The notes under the pieces: generated by a model
Databases searched by the model: none
The model's input: only the letters and a program-made list of their open reading frames with translations
What the model was told of the DNA's origin: nothing
Source: an uncultured Lachnospiraceae bacterium
GTDB taxonomy: Bacteria; Bacillota; Clostridia; Lachnospirales; Lachnospiraceae
Assembly: GCA_947650005.1 (NCBI GenBank)
Contig: CANSTU010000028.1
Coordinates: forward strand, 1-39,913
Reading direction: 5' to 3'
DNA: 39,913 bases
Made by a program: the position numbers and the translations under genes
Shown: positions 1 to 9,398 of the stretch, in pieces
How positions within the stretch are numbered: position 1 is the stretch's first letter
Layout of the letters: each line of letters starts with the position of its first letter

Positions 1-70
1 AGGAAGCACAGCCAAGCTACGGGCCCGCTGAACCATTCTTGCGTTTGGCTTGACGGTCAGACTCGTCCGG

Positions 71-99
71 TTGATCGCCGGAAAGAGAGGGTGTATAAT
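71..99 (+). promoter_or_regulatory. Sigma-A promoter for the sensor-kinase transcript
   Basis: TTGATC at 71-76 and a perfect TATAAT at 94-99 are separated by 17 bases. Transcription would start near 106, giving a leader of about 180 bases ahead of the kinase start at 287. That leader is filled by repeat modules (150-201, 207-232, 242-279). Nothing else is recognisable in bases 1-70. Confidence 0.75.
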
Positions 100-149
100 C
101 AATGCAATATTTCTACTGAATTCCAAAACCGGAGGTATAGATTGAAATT

Positions 150-201
150 GTCTTTGCAGCCATTTTTCAACTGTGAATTTATGCCTGATGAAGCAGGCAT
201 G
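150..201 (+). repeat. Leader repeat family C, copy 1
   Basis: These 52 bases match 15226-15277 with only three differences. The copy begins GTCTTTGCAGCC and ends in a hairpin in which ATGCCT pairs with AGGCAT. It lies in the kinase leader and is followed at 207-232 by a perfect 10-bp hairpin (CGTGTGAAAA with TTTTCACACG). Confidence 0.85.
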
Positions 202-206
202 GGGGT

Positions 207-232
207 CGTGTGAAAAGTAAATTTTTCACACG
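207..232 (+). repeat. Leader hairpin (TGAAAA/TTTTCA type)
   Basis: A perfect 10-bp stem with a 6-base loop lies between a family C and a family B module. Hairpins of the same kind, with a TTGAAAA/TTTTCAA core, occur at 15285-15310, 30133-30156 and 38235-38260, always next to leader modules. It is not followed by a T-run, so it is probably not a terminator. Confidence 0.7.
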
Positions 233-241
233 CAAATAAGT

Positions 242-279
242 GCCTGCAGCCCAAATTTGCAGGTTACGGAAAGGCATGG
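242..279 (+). repeat. Leader repeat family B carrying the kinase ribosome site
   Basis: CCTGCA pairs with TGCAGG to form a hairpin. The sequence then continues GTTACGGAAAGGCATGG. GGAAAGG at 268-274 lies 12 bases before the ATG at 287 and is the only good Shine-Dalgarno sequence there. Related copies lie before oadG (13391-13426) and the AI-2E-family gene (34321-34356). Confidence 0.7.
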
Positions 280-286
280 TTTTGTT

Positions 287-1972
287 ATGAAAAAAAACGC
301 TCCCTCTCTGCAGCGCCAGATGTCTCTGATCATTCTGTTATGCTGGCTGTTGCCCATGGTAACAGTGGCAACGGTGATGGCCTGGTATCTGCTGTCCGGG
401 ACAGGACGGCAGAAAGAACAGGCCATGACGGAACAGTTCCAATTAAATTTACAGCTGGGAGCTGACCGGCTCAATAGTGCGGTGGAGGCGTCCAGGCTGT
501 CCTCCTATGATCCGGAGCTTCAGAAGGCGTGGGATCAGTATTGTCGGGACGATGGCTATCCCCTCCTTTATCGCCGGGTTTCCGCACTGCTCAACCGCTT
601 ATACCAGTCGGACAGCCGTTTTCTCTACGGTGTGTTCTGTTTCGCCGATGATCCGGAAAACAGGACCATCACCGTGGTCAACGGCAGTTCCGGCCTGCTG
701 TACCACCAGGCACGGGAACTGTGGCAGGCGGATGCGTCCCCAATCCTGGCTATGGCGATGGAACTGGATACAACCGTAGGCTTTTGGGCGCAGGATGGCC
801 GCCTCTATCTTGTGCGCAATCTGATGGACTCCAGCTATGACCGGATTGGAACACTGTCTTTGGTTTTGGATACGGATTATTTCTTCGGAGATCTGGCTTT
901 GCTTCCTTGGGTTTCAGCTGTTTCGGTCAGCCTGGCGCCGCAGGCCGCTCTCACCCTGAAGGGAGAGATTCCATTTCAGCCAAGGGAACGTATTCTGGAG
1001 CACACAATCCGGGACCGGGACTACACCTTGTACGGTACGGCGGCTTGGGACTATGCTGCACTGAACACCGGAGCGGAGAGTTACCGCTATCTTCTGCCTG
1101 TCATGGGGCTGTCCCTGCTTCTGCTTCTTCTATTCACTTTCCGTTTTTTTGGTCAAAAGATTTCCCGGCCTATCCAGGGATTGATGGATGGAGCTGCCCG
1201 GATCCGCCAGGGAGAGCTGGGCTATCAGATTGAAGAGGGACCGGACAGCTGCGAATTTCAATATCTTACCGATTCCTTTAACCAAATGTCCGGACAGCTC
1301 CGCCGTCAATTCGACCATCTATATCAGGAAGAGCTGGCCCGGCGGGACGCCCAGATCAAGGCTCTTCAGGCCCATATCAACCCCCATTTCCTCAACAATA
1401 CCCTGGAAATCATCAACTGGCAAGCCAGGATGAGCAGGGACGTGAGGGCGTCCAAAATGATAGAAGCCCTGTCCACCGTGCTGGATGCCGCTCTGGATCG
1501 AAAGGGACATCCCCAGGTACGGCTGGCAGAGGAGATGATTTATGTGAATGCCTATCTCTATATTGTCAAAGAGCGTTTCGGGAAACGGCTGACGGTGACG
1601 GTGGATATACCGGACGAACTGATGGACTGTCTAGTCCCGCGTCTCATCCTCCAACCGGTAATCGAAAACGCGGTGGAACATGGAATCGGCCCCAGAAGCC
1701 AGGGGCAGGTGGCCCTTCGGGGCTTTTGGCTGGAGAAAAAGCTTATGCTCGAAATAGAAAACAACGGGGGACTATCGGAAAAAGACGAAGAGCATATTTC
1801 CCGTCTGCTCTCCCCCGACTATGATATGCAGAACGAGCCTTCAGGGAATATAGGCATTGCCAATGTAAATCAGCGGTTGCGCATCCTCTATGGCCCCGAT
1901 TACGGCCTTTCCATCACCCGGGGGGAGGGCAGCGCAGTCATCGCCCGTCTCACAATTAAGGCGCAGGAATGA
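287..1972 (+). CDS. Two-component sensor histidine kinase, YesM type
   Basis: This membrane sensor kinase is probably partner to the response regulator at 5350-6102 and controls the sugar transporter between them. Seen: a membrane segment near residues 11-35, an extracytoplasmic sensor region to about 265, a second membrane segment at about 269-290, a HAMP linker, then the His_kinase (PF06580) motif around INPHFLNN, with the likely phosphorylated histidine at residue 367. The C-terminal ATPase has the N-box (QPVIENAVEHG) and a glycine box (NIGIANVNQRL). The frame is open from 257, but ATG 287 is chosen because it follows GGAAAGG and begins a typical MKKN signal-anchor. The ligand is unknown; a plant-derived oligosaccharide is an inference from the neighbours. 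Confidence 0.92.
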   Translation: MKKNAPSLQRQMSLIILLCWLLPMVTVATVMAWYLLSGTGRQKEQAMTEQFQLNLQLGADRLNSAVEASRLSSYDPELQKAWDQYCRDDGYPLLYRRVSALLNRLYQSDSRFLYGVFCFADDPENRTITVVNGSSGLLYHQARELWQADASPILAMAMELDTTVGFWAQDGRLYLVRNLMDSSYDRIGTLSLVLDTDYFFGDLALLPWVSAVSVSLAPQAALTLKGEIPFQPRERILEHTIRDRDYTLYGTAAWDYAALNTGAESYRYLLPVMGLSLLLLLLFTFRFFGQKISRPIQGLMDGAARIRQGELGYQIEEGPDSCEFQYLTDSFNQMSGQLRRQFDHLYQEELARRDAQIKALQAHINPHFLNNTLEIINWQARMSRDVRASKMIEALSTVLDAALDRKGHPQVRLAEEMIYVNAYLYIVKERFGKRLTVTVDIPDELMDCLVPRLILQPVIENAVEHGIGPRSQGQVALRGFWLEKKLMLEIENNGGLSEKDEEHISRLLSPDYDMQNEPSGNIGIANVNQRLRILYGPDYGLSITRGEGSAVIARLTIKAQE

Positions 1973-2108
1973 TGTTCCTTGTCATTTACAACAAACAATC
2001 AAGGACAATAAATCGCAAGCTTAGTTATTTATTCTTTTTCAAAACAGCTGTATCATAAAATTGCACAAAAGAAGTGTGGATACATCAAAAAAATAGGGAG
2101 GTTATATC

Positions 2109-3476
2109 ATGAGAAAGAACAGTCTTCTTGCATTGGTCATTACCGGCGTCCTGTCATTGAGCCTACTGGCCGGCTGCGGCAAAGGGGATAAGCCCAGCGC
2201 TTCGAACGGAGGGGGAAGCGAAGCCAGTGTTGTTGTTGATAGTGGAGAAAATGCGCCCGATAGCGAAAGCGAACCCGCCCCCGAGGCCGTCTCCGGCGTG
2301 GAATTGAATGTGGTAACATCCTATGGCGGTGATGACGGTAACCGGAAGAATTACGAAAATGCCGTCGCTTCCTATGAAGCGTCGAGCGGTAATAAAATCC
2401 TGGACGCCTCAGCCACCTCCAATGAGGAATGGAAAGCCAAGGTTCTCACAGACTTCCAGACCGGTACGGAACCCGACGTCCTGTTCTTCTTTACCAACGC
2501 CGATGCCGAGCCTTTTATCGAGGCGGGTAAGGTCATCGATATCGCTACCATCCGGGCAGCTTATCCGGACTACGCCGACAATATGCGGGACTCCATGCTT
2601 GCAGTGGCTCAGGACGGAAAGAACTACGCCGTTCCCTCTTCTGGCTTCTGGGAAAACATGTTCGTCAACACCAAGGTTCTGGACGACTGCGGCGTGTCCG
2701 TTCCCGGTCCCGACTACTCCTGGGATCAGTTCCTCACTGACTGTGAGACCATCAAGGAAAAAGGTTACGCTCCCATTGCCTGCTCTCTGTTTGAAGTACC
2801 TCATTATTGGTTTGAGTTCTGTGTAATGAACAACGGAACTCTGGCCAATCAGCTGGATGTCCCCGCAGCTGCCGACGATCCCACTGGTCAGAAATGGGTT
2901 GCAGCCCTCAACGATATCAAGGATCTGTATGAGAGAGGCTATTTCCCCGTCAATACCCTTACTGCCACTGACGCTGAAACCGTTCAGCTCTTTGCCGAAG
3001 GCGAGGCTGCTTTCCTCATAGATGGTTCCTGGAAGGTCAACTACTTTGTGGACAACTATGGCAACCAGCTTGATGATTACGCCCTCTCCTATGTTCCCGC
3101 GAAAGGCGAACGCAAGGCCAGCGAGACCATCGGCGGCATTTCAATGGGCTATTTCATCACCAAAAAGGCCTGGGATGATCCCGCTAAACAGGCTGCTGCC
3201 GTGGAATTTGTCAAACATATGACGTCCGACGATGTGATGAGCGCCTTTGTCACCACGGAGGTCACAGCCCTGAAGAACGGCGCCTCTCCCTCCGGCCTGA
3301 ATCCTCTTCAGCAGGCGGCCGCAGACGCCAACGCCAATATCACCGGCGTGATCGGGGCTGTTCAGGACACCGTTACCGGCGAGTGCAAAGCCGATCTGTT
3401 CGGCAACGTACAGAACGTGGTCACTGGCAAGATGACAGCAGAGGATGCCGTCAATTCCGCCATCACGCTGAACTGA
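2109..3476 (+). CDS. Sugar ABC transporter solute-binding lipoprotein (CUT1 type)
   Basis: This extracellular solute-binding protein (family 1) would capture a sugar or oligosaccharide for the two permeases downstream. The N-terminus is a lipoprotein signal: a charged start, a hydrophobic run, then LLAGC with the lipidated cysteine at residue 23. A Ser/Glu/Gly-rich linker follows to about residue 60. The body has the features of the family: a TDFQTGTEPDVLFFF stretch, a conserved Trp/Gly-rich hinge (LIDGSWKVNYF) and a C-terminal GGISMGYFITKKAWD segment. GGGAGG lies about 9 bases before the ATG. The 136-base gap after the kinase probably contains its own promoter, but no clear one is seen. The substrate cannot be read from the sequence. 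Confidence 0.92.
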   Translation: MRKNSLLALVITGVLSLSLLAGCGKGDKPSASNGGGSEASVVVDSGENAPDSESEPAPEAVSGVELNVVTSYGGDDGNRKNYENAVASYEASSGNKILDASATSNEEWKAKVLTDFQTGTEPDVLFFFTNADAEPFIEAGKVIDIATIRAAYPDYADNMRDSMLAVAQDGKNYAVPSSGFWENMFVNTKVLDDCGVSVPGPDYSWDQFLTDCETIKEKGYAPIACSLFEVPHYWFEFCVMNNGTLANQLDVPAAADDPTGQKWVAALNDIKDLYERGYFPVNTLTATDAETVQLFAEGEAAFLIDGSWKVNYFVDNYGNQLDDYALSYVPAKGERKASETIGGISMGYFITKKAWDDPAKQAAAVEFVKHMTSDDVMSAFVTTEVTALKNGASPSGLNPLQQAAADANANITGVIGAVQDTVTGECKADLFGNVQNVVTGKMTAEDAVNSAITLN

Positions 3477-3534
3477 TCTGTCCAAGGAGGCTCCCCAAAA
3501 CGGGCGGGCCTCCTCTATAAAGGAGTGAGTGTCT

Positions 3535-4428
3535 ATGGGCAACACATTATATCGTAAGAAAGGGCCGCTGATCGTTTTCCTGCTGCCCGCCTTCCTGTTC
3601 CTGTTCCTGTTCCTCTACTACCCGTTCGTCCAAAACATCATCAACAGTTTTTCCGATATCATCGGCCTGGGGGCTCCAGCCCAGGGACTCAACGATCCTT
3701 GGTACATCAATTATGCCACCCTTTTTACCGATCCTAAGCTGCACACCGCTTTGGTCAACACCATATTGCTCACCGTCTGTACCGTGATCTTTCAGGTGGG
3801 CATTGCCCTGATTCTGGCTCTGCTGGTGGACTCCATCCAGGTTGGGGCGCAGGTGTTCCGTACGCTGTATTTTTTCCCCATCGTCATTTCCGCTACCGCT
3901 CTGGGGCTGATGTTCAATCTGATCTTCCTGTATCCCAGCGGGATGCTCAACCAGCTGCTGAATAATCTGGGCCTCGCGGCAAGGGGCATTGACTGGAAGG
4001 ATCAGAAGCACTTCCTGTTCACCATGTTCGCTCCGGTCATGTGGCAGTATGTGGGCTTCTATTTCGTTATTTTGGTGACGGGGCTGAACAATATCTCTCT
4101 GGATCTGTATGAGGCTGCCTCGCTGGATGGATGTACCGGATTCAACCGGGTACGGTACGTTACCCTGCCCTTGCTTCGCAACGTGCTGTGTACCTGTCTG
4201 GTGCTGGCCATTACCGGAGCGCTGAAAGTGTTTGACCTGCCCTGGGTCATGTTCGGAGCCGGCATGCCCCTGGATCAAGGCTGGCTCACCGGCACCTACA
4301 TGTACGACCAGACCTTTAATCGTGGGAACGTAGACTATGGCTCCGCCATCGCCGTTTTGATCGTGGTGCTGGGTGTCCTGTTCTCCAACATAGCCAACCG
4401 GGTCTTCAAGCCTCGGGATGACATCTGA
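3535..4428 (+). CDS. CUT1 sugar ABC transporter permease, first subunit
   Basis: This is an inner-membrane permease of the MalF/UgpA type. About six membrane segments are seen, starting with a long hydrophobic run near residues 12-32. The cytoplasmic EAA loop (EAASLDGCTGFNRVRYVTLPLL), which docks on the ATPase, lies in the second half. A GTG at 3529 is in frame two codons upstream. AAAGGAG at 3519-3525 is spaced properly only for ATG 3535, so that start is preferred. It is 58 bases after the binding-protein gene and 14 bases before the next permease, so it is surely co-transcribed. No ATP-binding subunit is present; systems of this class often share an MsmK-type ATPase encoded elsewhere. Confidence 0.92.
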   Translation: MGNTLYRKKGPLIVFLLPAFLFLFLFLYYPFVQNIINSFSDIIGLGAPAQGLNDPWYINYATLFTDPKLHTALVNTILLTVCTVIFQVGIALILALLVDSIQVGAQVFRTLYFFPIVISATALGLMFNLIFLYPSGMLNQLLNNLGLAARGIDWKDQKHFLFTMFAPVMWQYVGFYFVILVTGLNNISLDLYEAASLDGCTGFNRVRYVTLPLLRNVLCTCLVLAITGALKVFDLPWVMFGAGMPLDQGWLTGTYMYDQTFNRGNVDYGSAIAVLIVVLGVLFSNIANRVFKPRDDI

Positions 4429-4442
4429 AAGGGGGATATGTT

Positions 4443-5297
4443 GTGAAAAAGATTACTCCCGCAAAGGCGGGCATCTATACGATTCTTACCTTTTGGGCTC
4501 TCACCACTCTGTATCCCTTCGTCTGGGTCATCCTGAATTCCTTTCGCGAGCGGGGGCTCATCCGCAAGGATTCCTTCTCCATCCCTCTGCCGGATAGGGG
4601 GCTGACTATGGACAATTACGCCAAGGCCATGGATCGTTTCGATTTTGGAAACGCTTATCTCAACAGCCTCATCGTTTCCATCGCCGTCACCATTGCGGTG
4701 ATCCTCATCGCCGGTTTTGCTGCATACGGGCTGGTGCGTTTCCATTTCAGCTTACGGGGGCTGTGCTACAGCCTTATCATGGCGGGAATGATGTTCCCGG
4801 TGTTCTCCACCATTATTCCTGTCTTCCGTATGGAAGCCGCCTGGGGCATCGCCAGCAGCGGAAACCGCTGGCTCAGTCTGGTAGCCGTTATCCTGCCTCA
4901 GATCGCCGGTAATCTGTGCTTCGCCATCATCGTGCTTATGGGCTTCATCGAATCGGTGCCCATCGAACTGGAGGAAAGCGCTTATATGGACGGCTGCAAT
5001 GTTTTCCAGGTATATTTCCATATCATCATGCCGGCAGCTAAGTCCTCTTTTGCCACAGTGGCGATTTTCTCCTTCCTGTGGAGCTACAACGACTTGTTTA
5101 CTCAGAACTTCTTTCTCCGTGTCCCGCGGGAAAAGACCATCACCCTGTTGCTCAACGAAATCAGTTCCCAAGCAGGGGTGGATTACGGCCTGATGGCTGC
5201 ATCAGTGGTGCTGATCGTAGTGCCGGTCCTCATCGTCTACATCATGTTGCAGAAACACATTATCAAGGGCTTGACCGCAGGCGCCGTTAAAGGATAA
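4443..5297 (+). CDS. CUT1 sugar ABC transporter permease, second subunit
   Basis: This is a MalG-type partner of the preceding permease. Six membrane segments are visible. The EAA loop reads EESAYMDGCNVFQVYFHIIMP, and the C-terminus ends in the family's short basic helix (LQKHIIKGLTAGAVKG). The start is a GTG at 4443, 6-8 bases after AAAGGGGG; no ATG is usable nearby. With 4428 as the previous stop, the gap is 14 bases. The two permeases would form the channel for the lipoprotein's ligand. Confidence 0.92.
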   Translation: MKKITPAKAGIYTILTFWALTTLYPFVWVILNSFRERGLIRKDSFSIPLPDRGLTMDNYAKAMDRFDFGNAYLNSLIVSIAVTIAVILIAGFAAYGLVRFHFSLRGLCYSLIMAGMMFPVFSTIIPVFRMEAAWGIASSGNRWLSLVAVILPQIAGNLCFAIIVLMGFIESVPIELEESAYMDGCNVFQVYFHIIMPAAKSSFATVAIFSFLWSYNDLFTQNFFLRVPREKTITLLLNEISSQAGVDYGLMAASVVLIVVPVLIVYIMLQKHIIKGLTAGAVKG

Positions 5298-5349
5298 CTC
5301 TTGCTTTTTTCAGATGATATCTATATCATAAAAGGGGGAGGTGACGGTT

Positions 5350-6102
5350 ATGTACAAGGTCGTTCTCATTGATGATGAGTCTATTATCACAGAGGGGCTG
5401 CAGAAGGTGGTGGATTGGTCCGCTTACAACTGCCAGGTCGCGGCTCTGGCCCAGGATGCCGTTTCCGGTATGGAATCCATCCGTAAATACAGACCGGACA
5501 TCGTCTTTACAGACATCAAAATGCCTGGAGTTGACGGCCTTACCATGCTGGCCGGGTTAAAGGGGGAATTCCCGCAGATGCAGATCGCCGTTCTCACCGG
5601 GTATCGTGACTTTGAGTACGCTCAACGGGCCATACACTTGGGTGTGTCCAGATTTTTATTGAAGCCCTCCAAAATGGAAGAGCTCAACGAGACGCTGGAG
5701 TATATGACCGGCGTGCTGGGCCGCTCTCCTCTTCTGGGAAAATCGGAGCCCCGGCCGGAAGCGGAGGATCCCAACAGCTTTTTGGTCCGTCAGGCCTGTG
5801 ACTACATCTCAGCGCACTGCGCCCAACGCTTTTCCCTTCAGGATGTGGCTGACCACTGCTATGTCAGCCAGTGGCATCTGAGCAAGCTGCTGAACAAACA
5901 TCTCAACCAGTCGTTTTATGACCTTCTCAATACGGTACGCATTCAACAGGCCAAACAGCTCATGGCCGATCCGGCCTTGCGCATCAGTGAAGTAGCCGAG
6001 CGGGTCGGTTACACTGACACCGCCCATTTTTCCCGGGTATTCAAACGGCTGGAAGGGATTTCCGCCGGCGAATGGAGAAATTTCCACTGCGGCAAAGGAT
6101 GA
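5350..6102 (+). CDS. Response regulator, YesN/AraC type
   Basis: This DNA-binding response regulator is paired with the kinase at 287-1972. The N-terminal receiver domain has the acidic pair DD at residues 8-9, phospho-acceptor Asp55 in IVFTDIKMPG, the conserved Thr of AVLTGYRDFEYA and the Lys of LLKPSK. After a short linker, the C-terminal AraC helix-turn-helix runs from about residue 140 (FSLQDVADHCYVSQWHLSKLL) through the second helix-turn-helix (ISEVAERVGYTDTAHFSRVFKR). The frame begins with a GTG at 5341, but GGGGGAG at 5334-5340 fits ATG 5350. The gene is 52 bases after the second permease, separated by a 16-base perfect inverted repeat (ATGATAT-CT-ATATCAT, 5314-5329). It probably regulates the transporter operon. 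Confidence 0.93.
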   Translation: MYKVVLIDDESIITEGLQKVVDWSAYNCQVAALAQDAVSGMESIRKYRPDIVFTDIKMPGVDGLTMLAGLKGEFPQMQIAVLTGYRDFEYAQRAIHLGVSRFLLKPSKMEELNETLEYMTGVLGRSPLLGKSEPRPEAEDPNSFLVRQACDYISAHCAQRFSLQDVADHCYVSQWHLSKLLNKHLNQSFYDLLNTVRIQQAKQLMADPALRISEVAERVGYTDTAHFSRVFKRLEGISAGEWRNFHCGKG

Positions 6103-6135
6103 TTCCCTCTTGCCCATTTTGCTTATCGCATAAAT

Positions 6136-6199
6136 AAGGCCTGCTCCCCAAGAGGAACCGCTTTCCTAACGGAAAGCCTCCGGCTCGGGAACAGGCCTT
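6136..6199. terminator. Long hairpin between convergent genes, probable bidirectional terminator
   Basis: AAGGCCTG at the left pairs with CAGGCCTT at the right. Further pairing inside (GGAAAGC region with GCTTTCC) makes a long imperfect stem. It sits between the response regulator (plus) and the arabinofuranosidase (minus). T-runs are weak, so efficiency is uncertain. Confidence 0.6.
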
Positions 6200-6259
6200 G
6201 TTGCAACTCACAGCATGACACACGCATGAATGGCTGGATGTCAGACCGCTATTCTATGT

Positions 6260-7804
<1,545 letters not shown>

Positions 7805-7830
7805 TTGAAAGCGTCTTTCTCCCAACCTCT

Positions 7831-8091
7831 GCTCCCGTCTGCCTGCTTTAAGCAGGCGCTCAAGCCAGGGCAGGGAAAGTGGCCTTCTTTCAGCCTCCGC
7901 TCCCGTCTGCATGCTTTTGCAGACACTCAAGCCAGGGCGAGGAAAGCGGCCTTCTTTCGGCTTTCTCCCGCCTGCCTGCTTTTGCAGACACTCAAGCCAG
8001 GGCGGAGAAAATGGCCTTCTTTCAACCTCCGCTCCCGCCTGCCTTAGCAGGCACTCAAATCAGGGCGGGGAAGTGGCCTTCTTTCAACTCT
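7831..8091 (-). repeat. Tandem array of four family A modules upstream of abfA
   Basis: Four units of about 61-68 bases (roughly 7831-7898, 7899-7965, 7966-8030, 8031-8091) each contain a CTCCCGYCTGC block, a short hairpin (for example GCCTGC with GCAGGC), CTCAAGCCAGGG and GGCCTTCTTTC. They are similar but not identical, and the stem bases differ between units while pairing is kept. The interval 7760-8387 has no convincing gene: it holds this array, a weak minus-strand -10 (8206-8211) for abfA and the plus-strand promoter at 8256-8285. Confidence 0.85.
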
Positions 8092-8205
8092 GCTCCATTC
8101 CGCCGCCACCACCGGTCTTACCATGCAGGGTCTCCCTCCGCATTTCTTCAAAACACCCTGAAATTAAAGCCTCCATACGACTCTCCCTGCTTACCAGATA
8201 TTCTT

Positions 8206-8211
8206 ATTATA
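8206..8211 (-). promoter_or_regulatory. Possible abfA -10 element
   Basis: A perfect TATAAT reads on the minus strand in an AT-rich stretch, but no good -35 lies 16-18 bases upstream. Regulator-assisted transcription by the divergent AraC-type protein would fit such a weak promoter (inference). The resulting leader would contain the whole module array. Confidence 0.35.
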
Positions 8212-8255
8212 AAAGAAAAGAAACCATTTTTACCACTTCATTTTTTCCGATACAT

Positions 8256-8285
8256 TTGACTTTTCTTCCGGTTCTATGATATGCT
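8256..8285 (+). promoter_or_regulatory. Promoter of the AraC-type regulator gene
   Basis: TTGACT at 8256-8261 and TATGCT at 8280-8285 are 18 bases apart, about 100 bases upstream of the start at 8388. Confidence 0.6.
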
Positions 8286-8387
8286 TTTTGAAACTGGGTA
8301 ACCCGCATAAACCGGATGTGGCGACAGTGGCCGGTCCCCTGCGTAAACATCCTTAAGACAGCGGACGTCAGCCATAGGAAATTCTCT

Positions 8388-9164
8388 ATGTATACATTAA
8401 ATTTCTGCGAATACAACCGTTCCAATCAAGATTATGATACCATCTACCGGCCGTCCGGAAGCGGGGACTATCTGTTTCTCCTTTTCAAGGCTCCCATGAA
8501 GGTCTATCTGGAAGACGGACTGACCGTCACCCGGGAAAATGCCTGCATTCTCTATACACCCGGCACACAGCAGCATTACCAGGCCGTCCGCAGATTTTAT
8601 AACAGCTATATTCACTTTTCTTCCGACGAAAATCCGGCTCTTAAATTTCGGCTTCCGCAGGATGTCGTTTTCTATCCCGATCATCCGTCTGAAATAGAAT
8701 ACTATATTTCCAGGCTGCAGCAGGAATACTTCTCTCTTCTTCCCTTCCGCGGAGAGTCCGTCCATTCCCTGATGACCTTGCTGTTCCTCTCCATTTCCCG
8801 CAGTCTTTCACAGCCTGCCGTAAGGGAAGAGGCTTCCGCCGATCTCTATCCGCTGTTTCAAGACCTGCGCCTCAGAATGCTTTCCGAATGTCAGGAGGAT
8901 TGGAATACGGAACGGCTCTGTCGATTTGTTAATTTGGAAAAAAGTCAGTTTTATGCCTGTTATCGTACCTTTTTTTCTTCCACCCCAAAGAACGACCTAC
9001 TCCGTGCACGCCTGGAAAAAGCCAAAAACCTGCTGAGCAACGAAGCCCTGCAGGTCAAGGAAGTCGCACAGCTGTGCGGTTTTCACAATCAGGCGCATTT
9101 TACCCGATATTTTAAAGCCTATTGCGGGTGTACACCGGGCGCTTATGCGCGAAGGAAGCTTTAA
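8388..9164 (+). CDS. AraC-family transcriptional regulator
   Basis: This one-component regulator is divergent from abfA and is its likely regulator. The N-terminal half is the AraC-type cupin sugar-binding and dimerisation domain (GSGDYLFLLFKAPMKVYLEDG, then ENACILYTPGTQQHYQ). The C-terminal part, from about residue 170, is a double helix-turn-helix; the second reads LQVKEVAQLCGFHNQAHFTRYFKAYCGCTPGAYARRKL, which is very typical. The frame is open from 8316, but ATG 8388 follows AGGAAA at a suitable distance and starts in line with family members. The effector is not known; arabinose or an arabino-oligosaccharide is inferred from position. Confidence 0.9.
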   Translation: MYTLNFCEYNRSNQDYDTIYRPSGSGDYLFLLFKAPMKVYLEDGLTVTRENACILYTPGTQQHYQAVRRFYNSYIHFSSDENPALKFRLPQDVVFYPDHPSEIEYYISRLQQEYFSLLPFRGESVHSLMTLLFLSISRSLSQPAVREEASADLYPLFQDLRLRMLSECQEDWNTERLCRFVNLEKSQFYACYRTFFSSTPKNDLLRARLEKAKNLLSNEALQVKEVAQLCGFHNQAHFTRYFKAYCGCTPGAYARRKL

Positions 9165-9302
9165 TGGTGATTGTTCCATACATGTTTCAGGATAGAAGCA
9201 TTTATTCCAGGCTGTCTTATTTCCCAACTGAATGGAAAAAGGGGCCCTCTACTCGCTACGCGGGGCAGGCAACACCTTCATCCGCGTGCCCTTGCGCATA
9301 AT

Positions 9303-9334
9303 AAAAAGGAGGATTCCAGGAATCCTCCTTTTTG
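9303..9334. terminator. Bidirectional rho-independent terminator
   Basis: AAAAAGGAGGATTCC and GGAATCCTCCTTTTT form an almost perfect stem with A- and T-runs on both sides. It separates the AraC-type gene (plus) from the end of the decarboxylase operon (minus). Confidence 0.9.
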
Positions 9335-9398
9335 TTTATGGCTATTTACATACAAAACATTGCATATTTTACGTATACAAGGAATCAACCGCAAATAC

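Noticed and set aside
226-474. Minus-strand open frame opposite the kinase start
   Set aside because: Antisense to the kinase signal anchor and crossing leader repeats; no ribosome site.
7805-7822. Catabolite-repression (cre) site in the abfA leader
   Set aside because: TTGAAAGCG resembles half of a cre site, but the second half has two mismatches, and the same string occurs in other module copies (near 22520).
7831-8091. CRISPR-like array
   Set aside because: The repeat units diverge from each other, spacers are not unique sequences of constant length, and no cas genes are present. The units match dispersed leader modules elsewhere.
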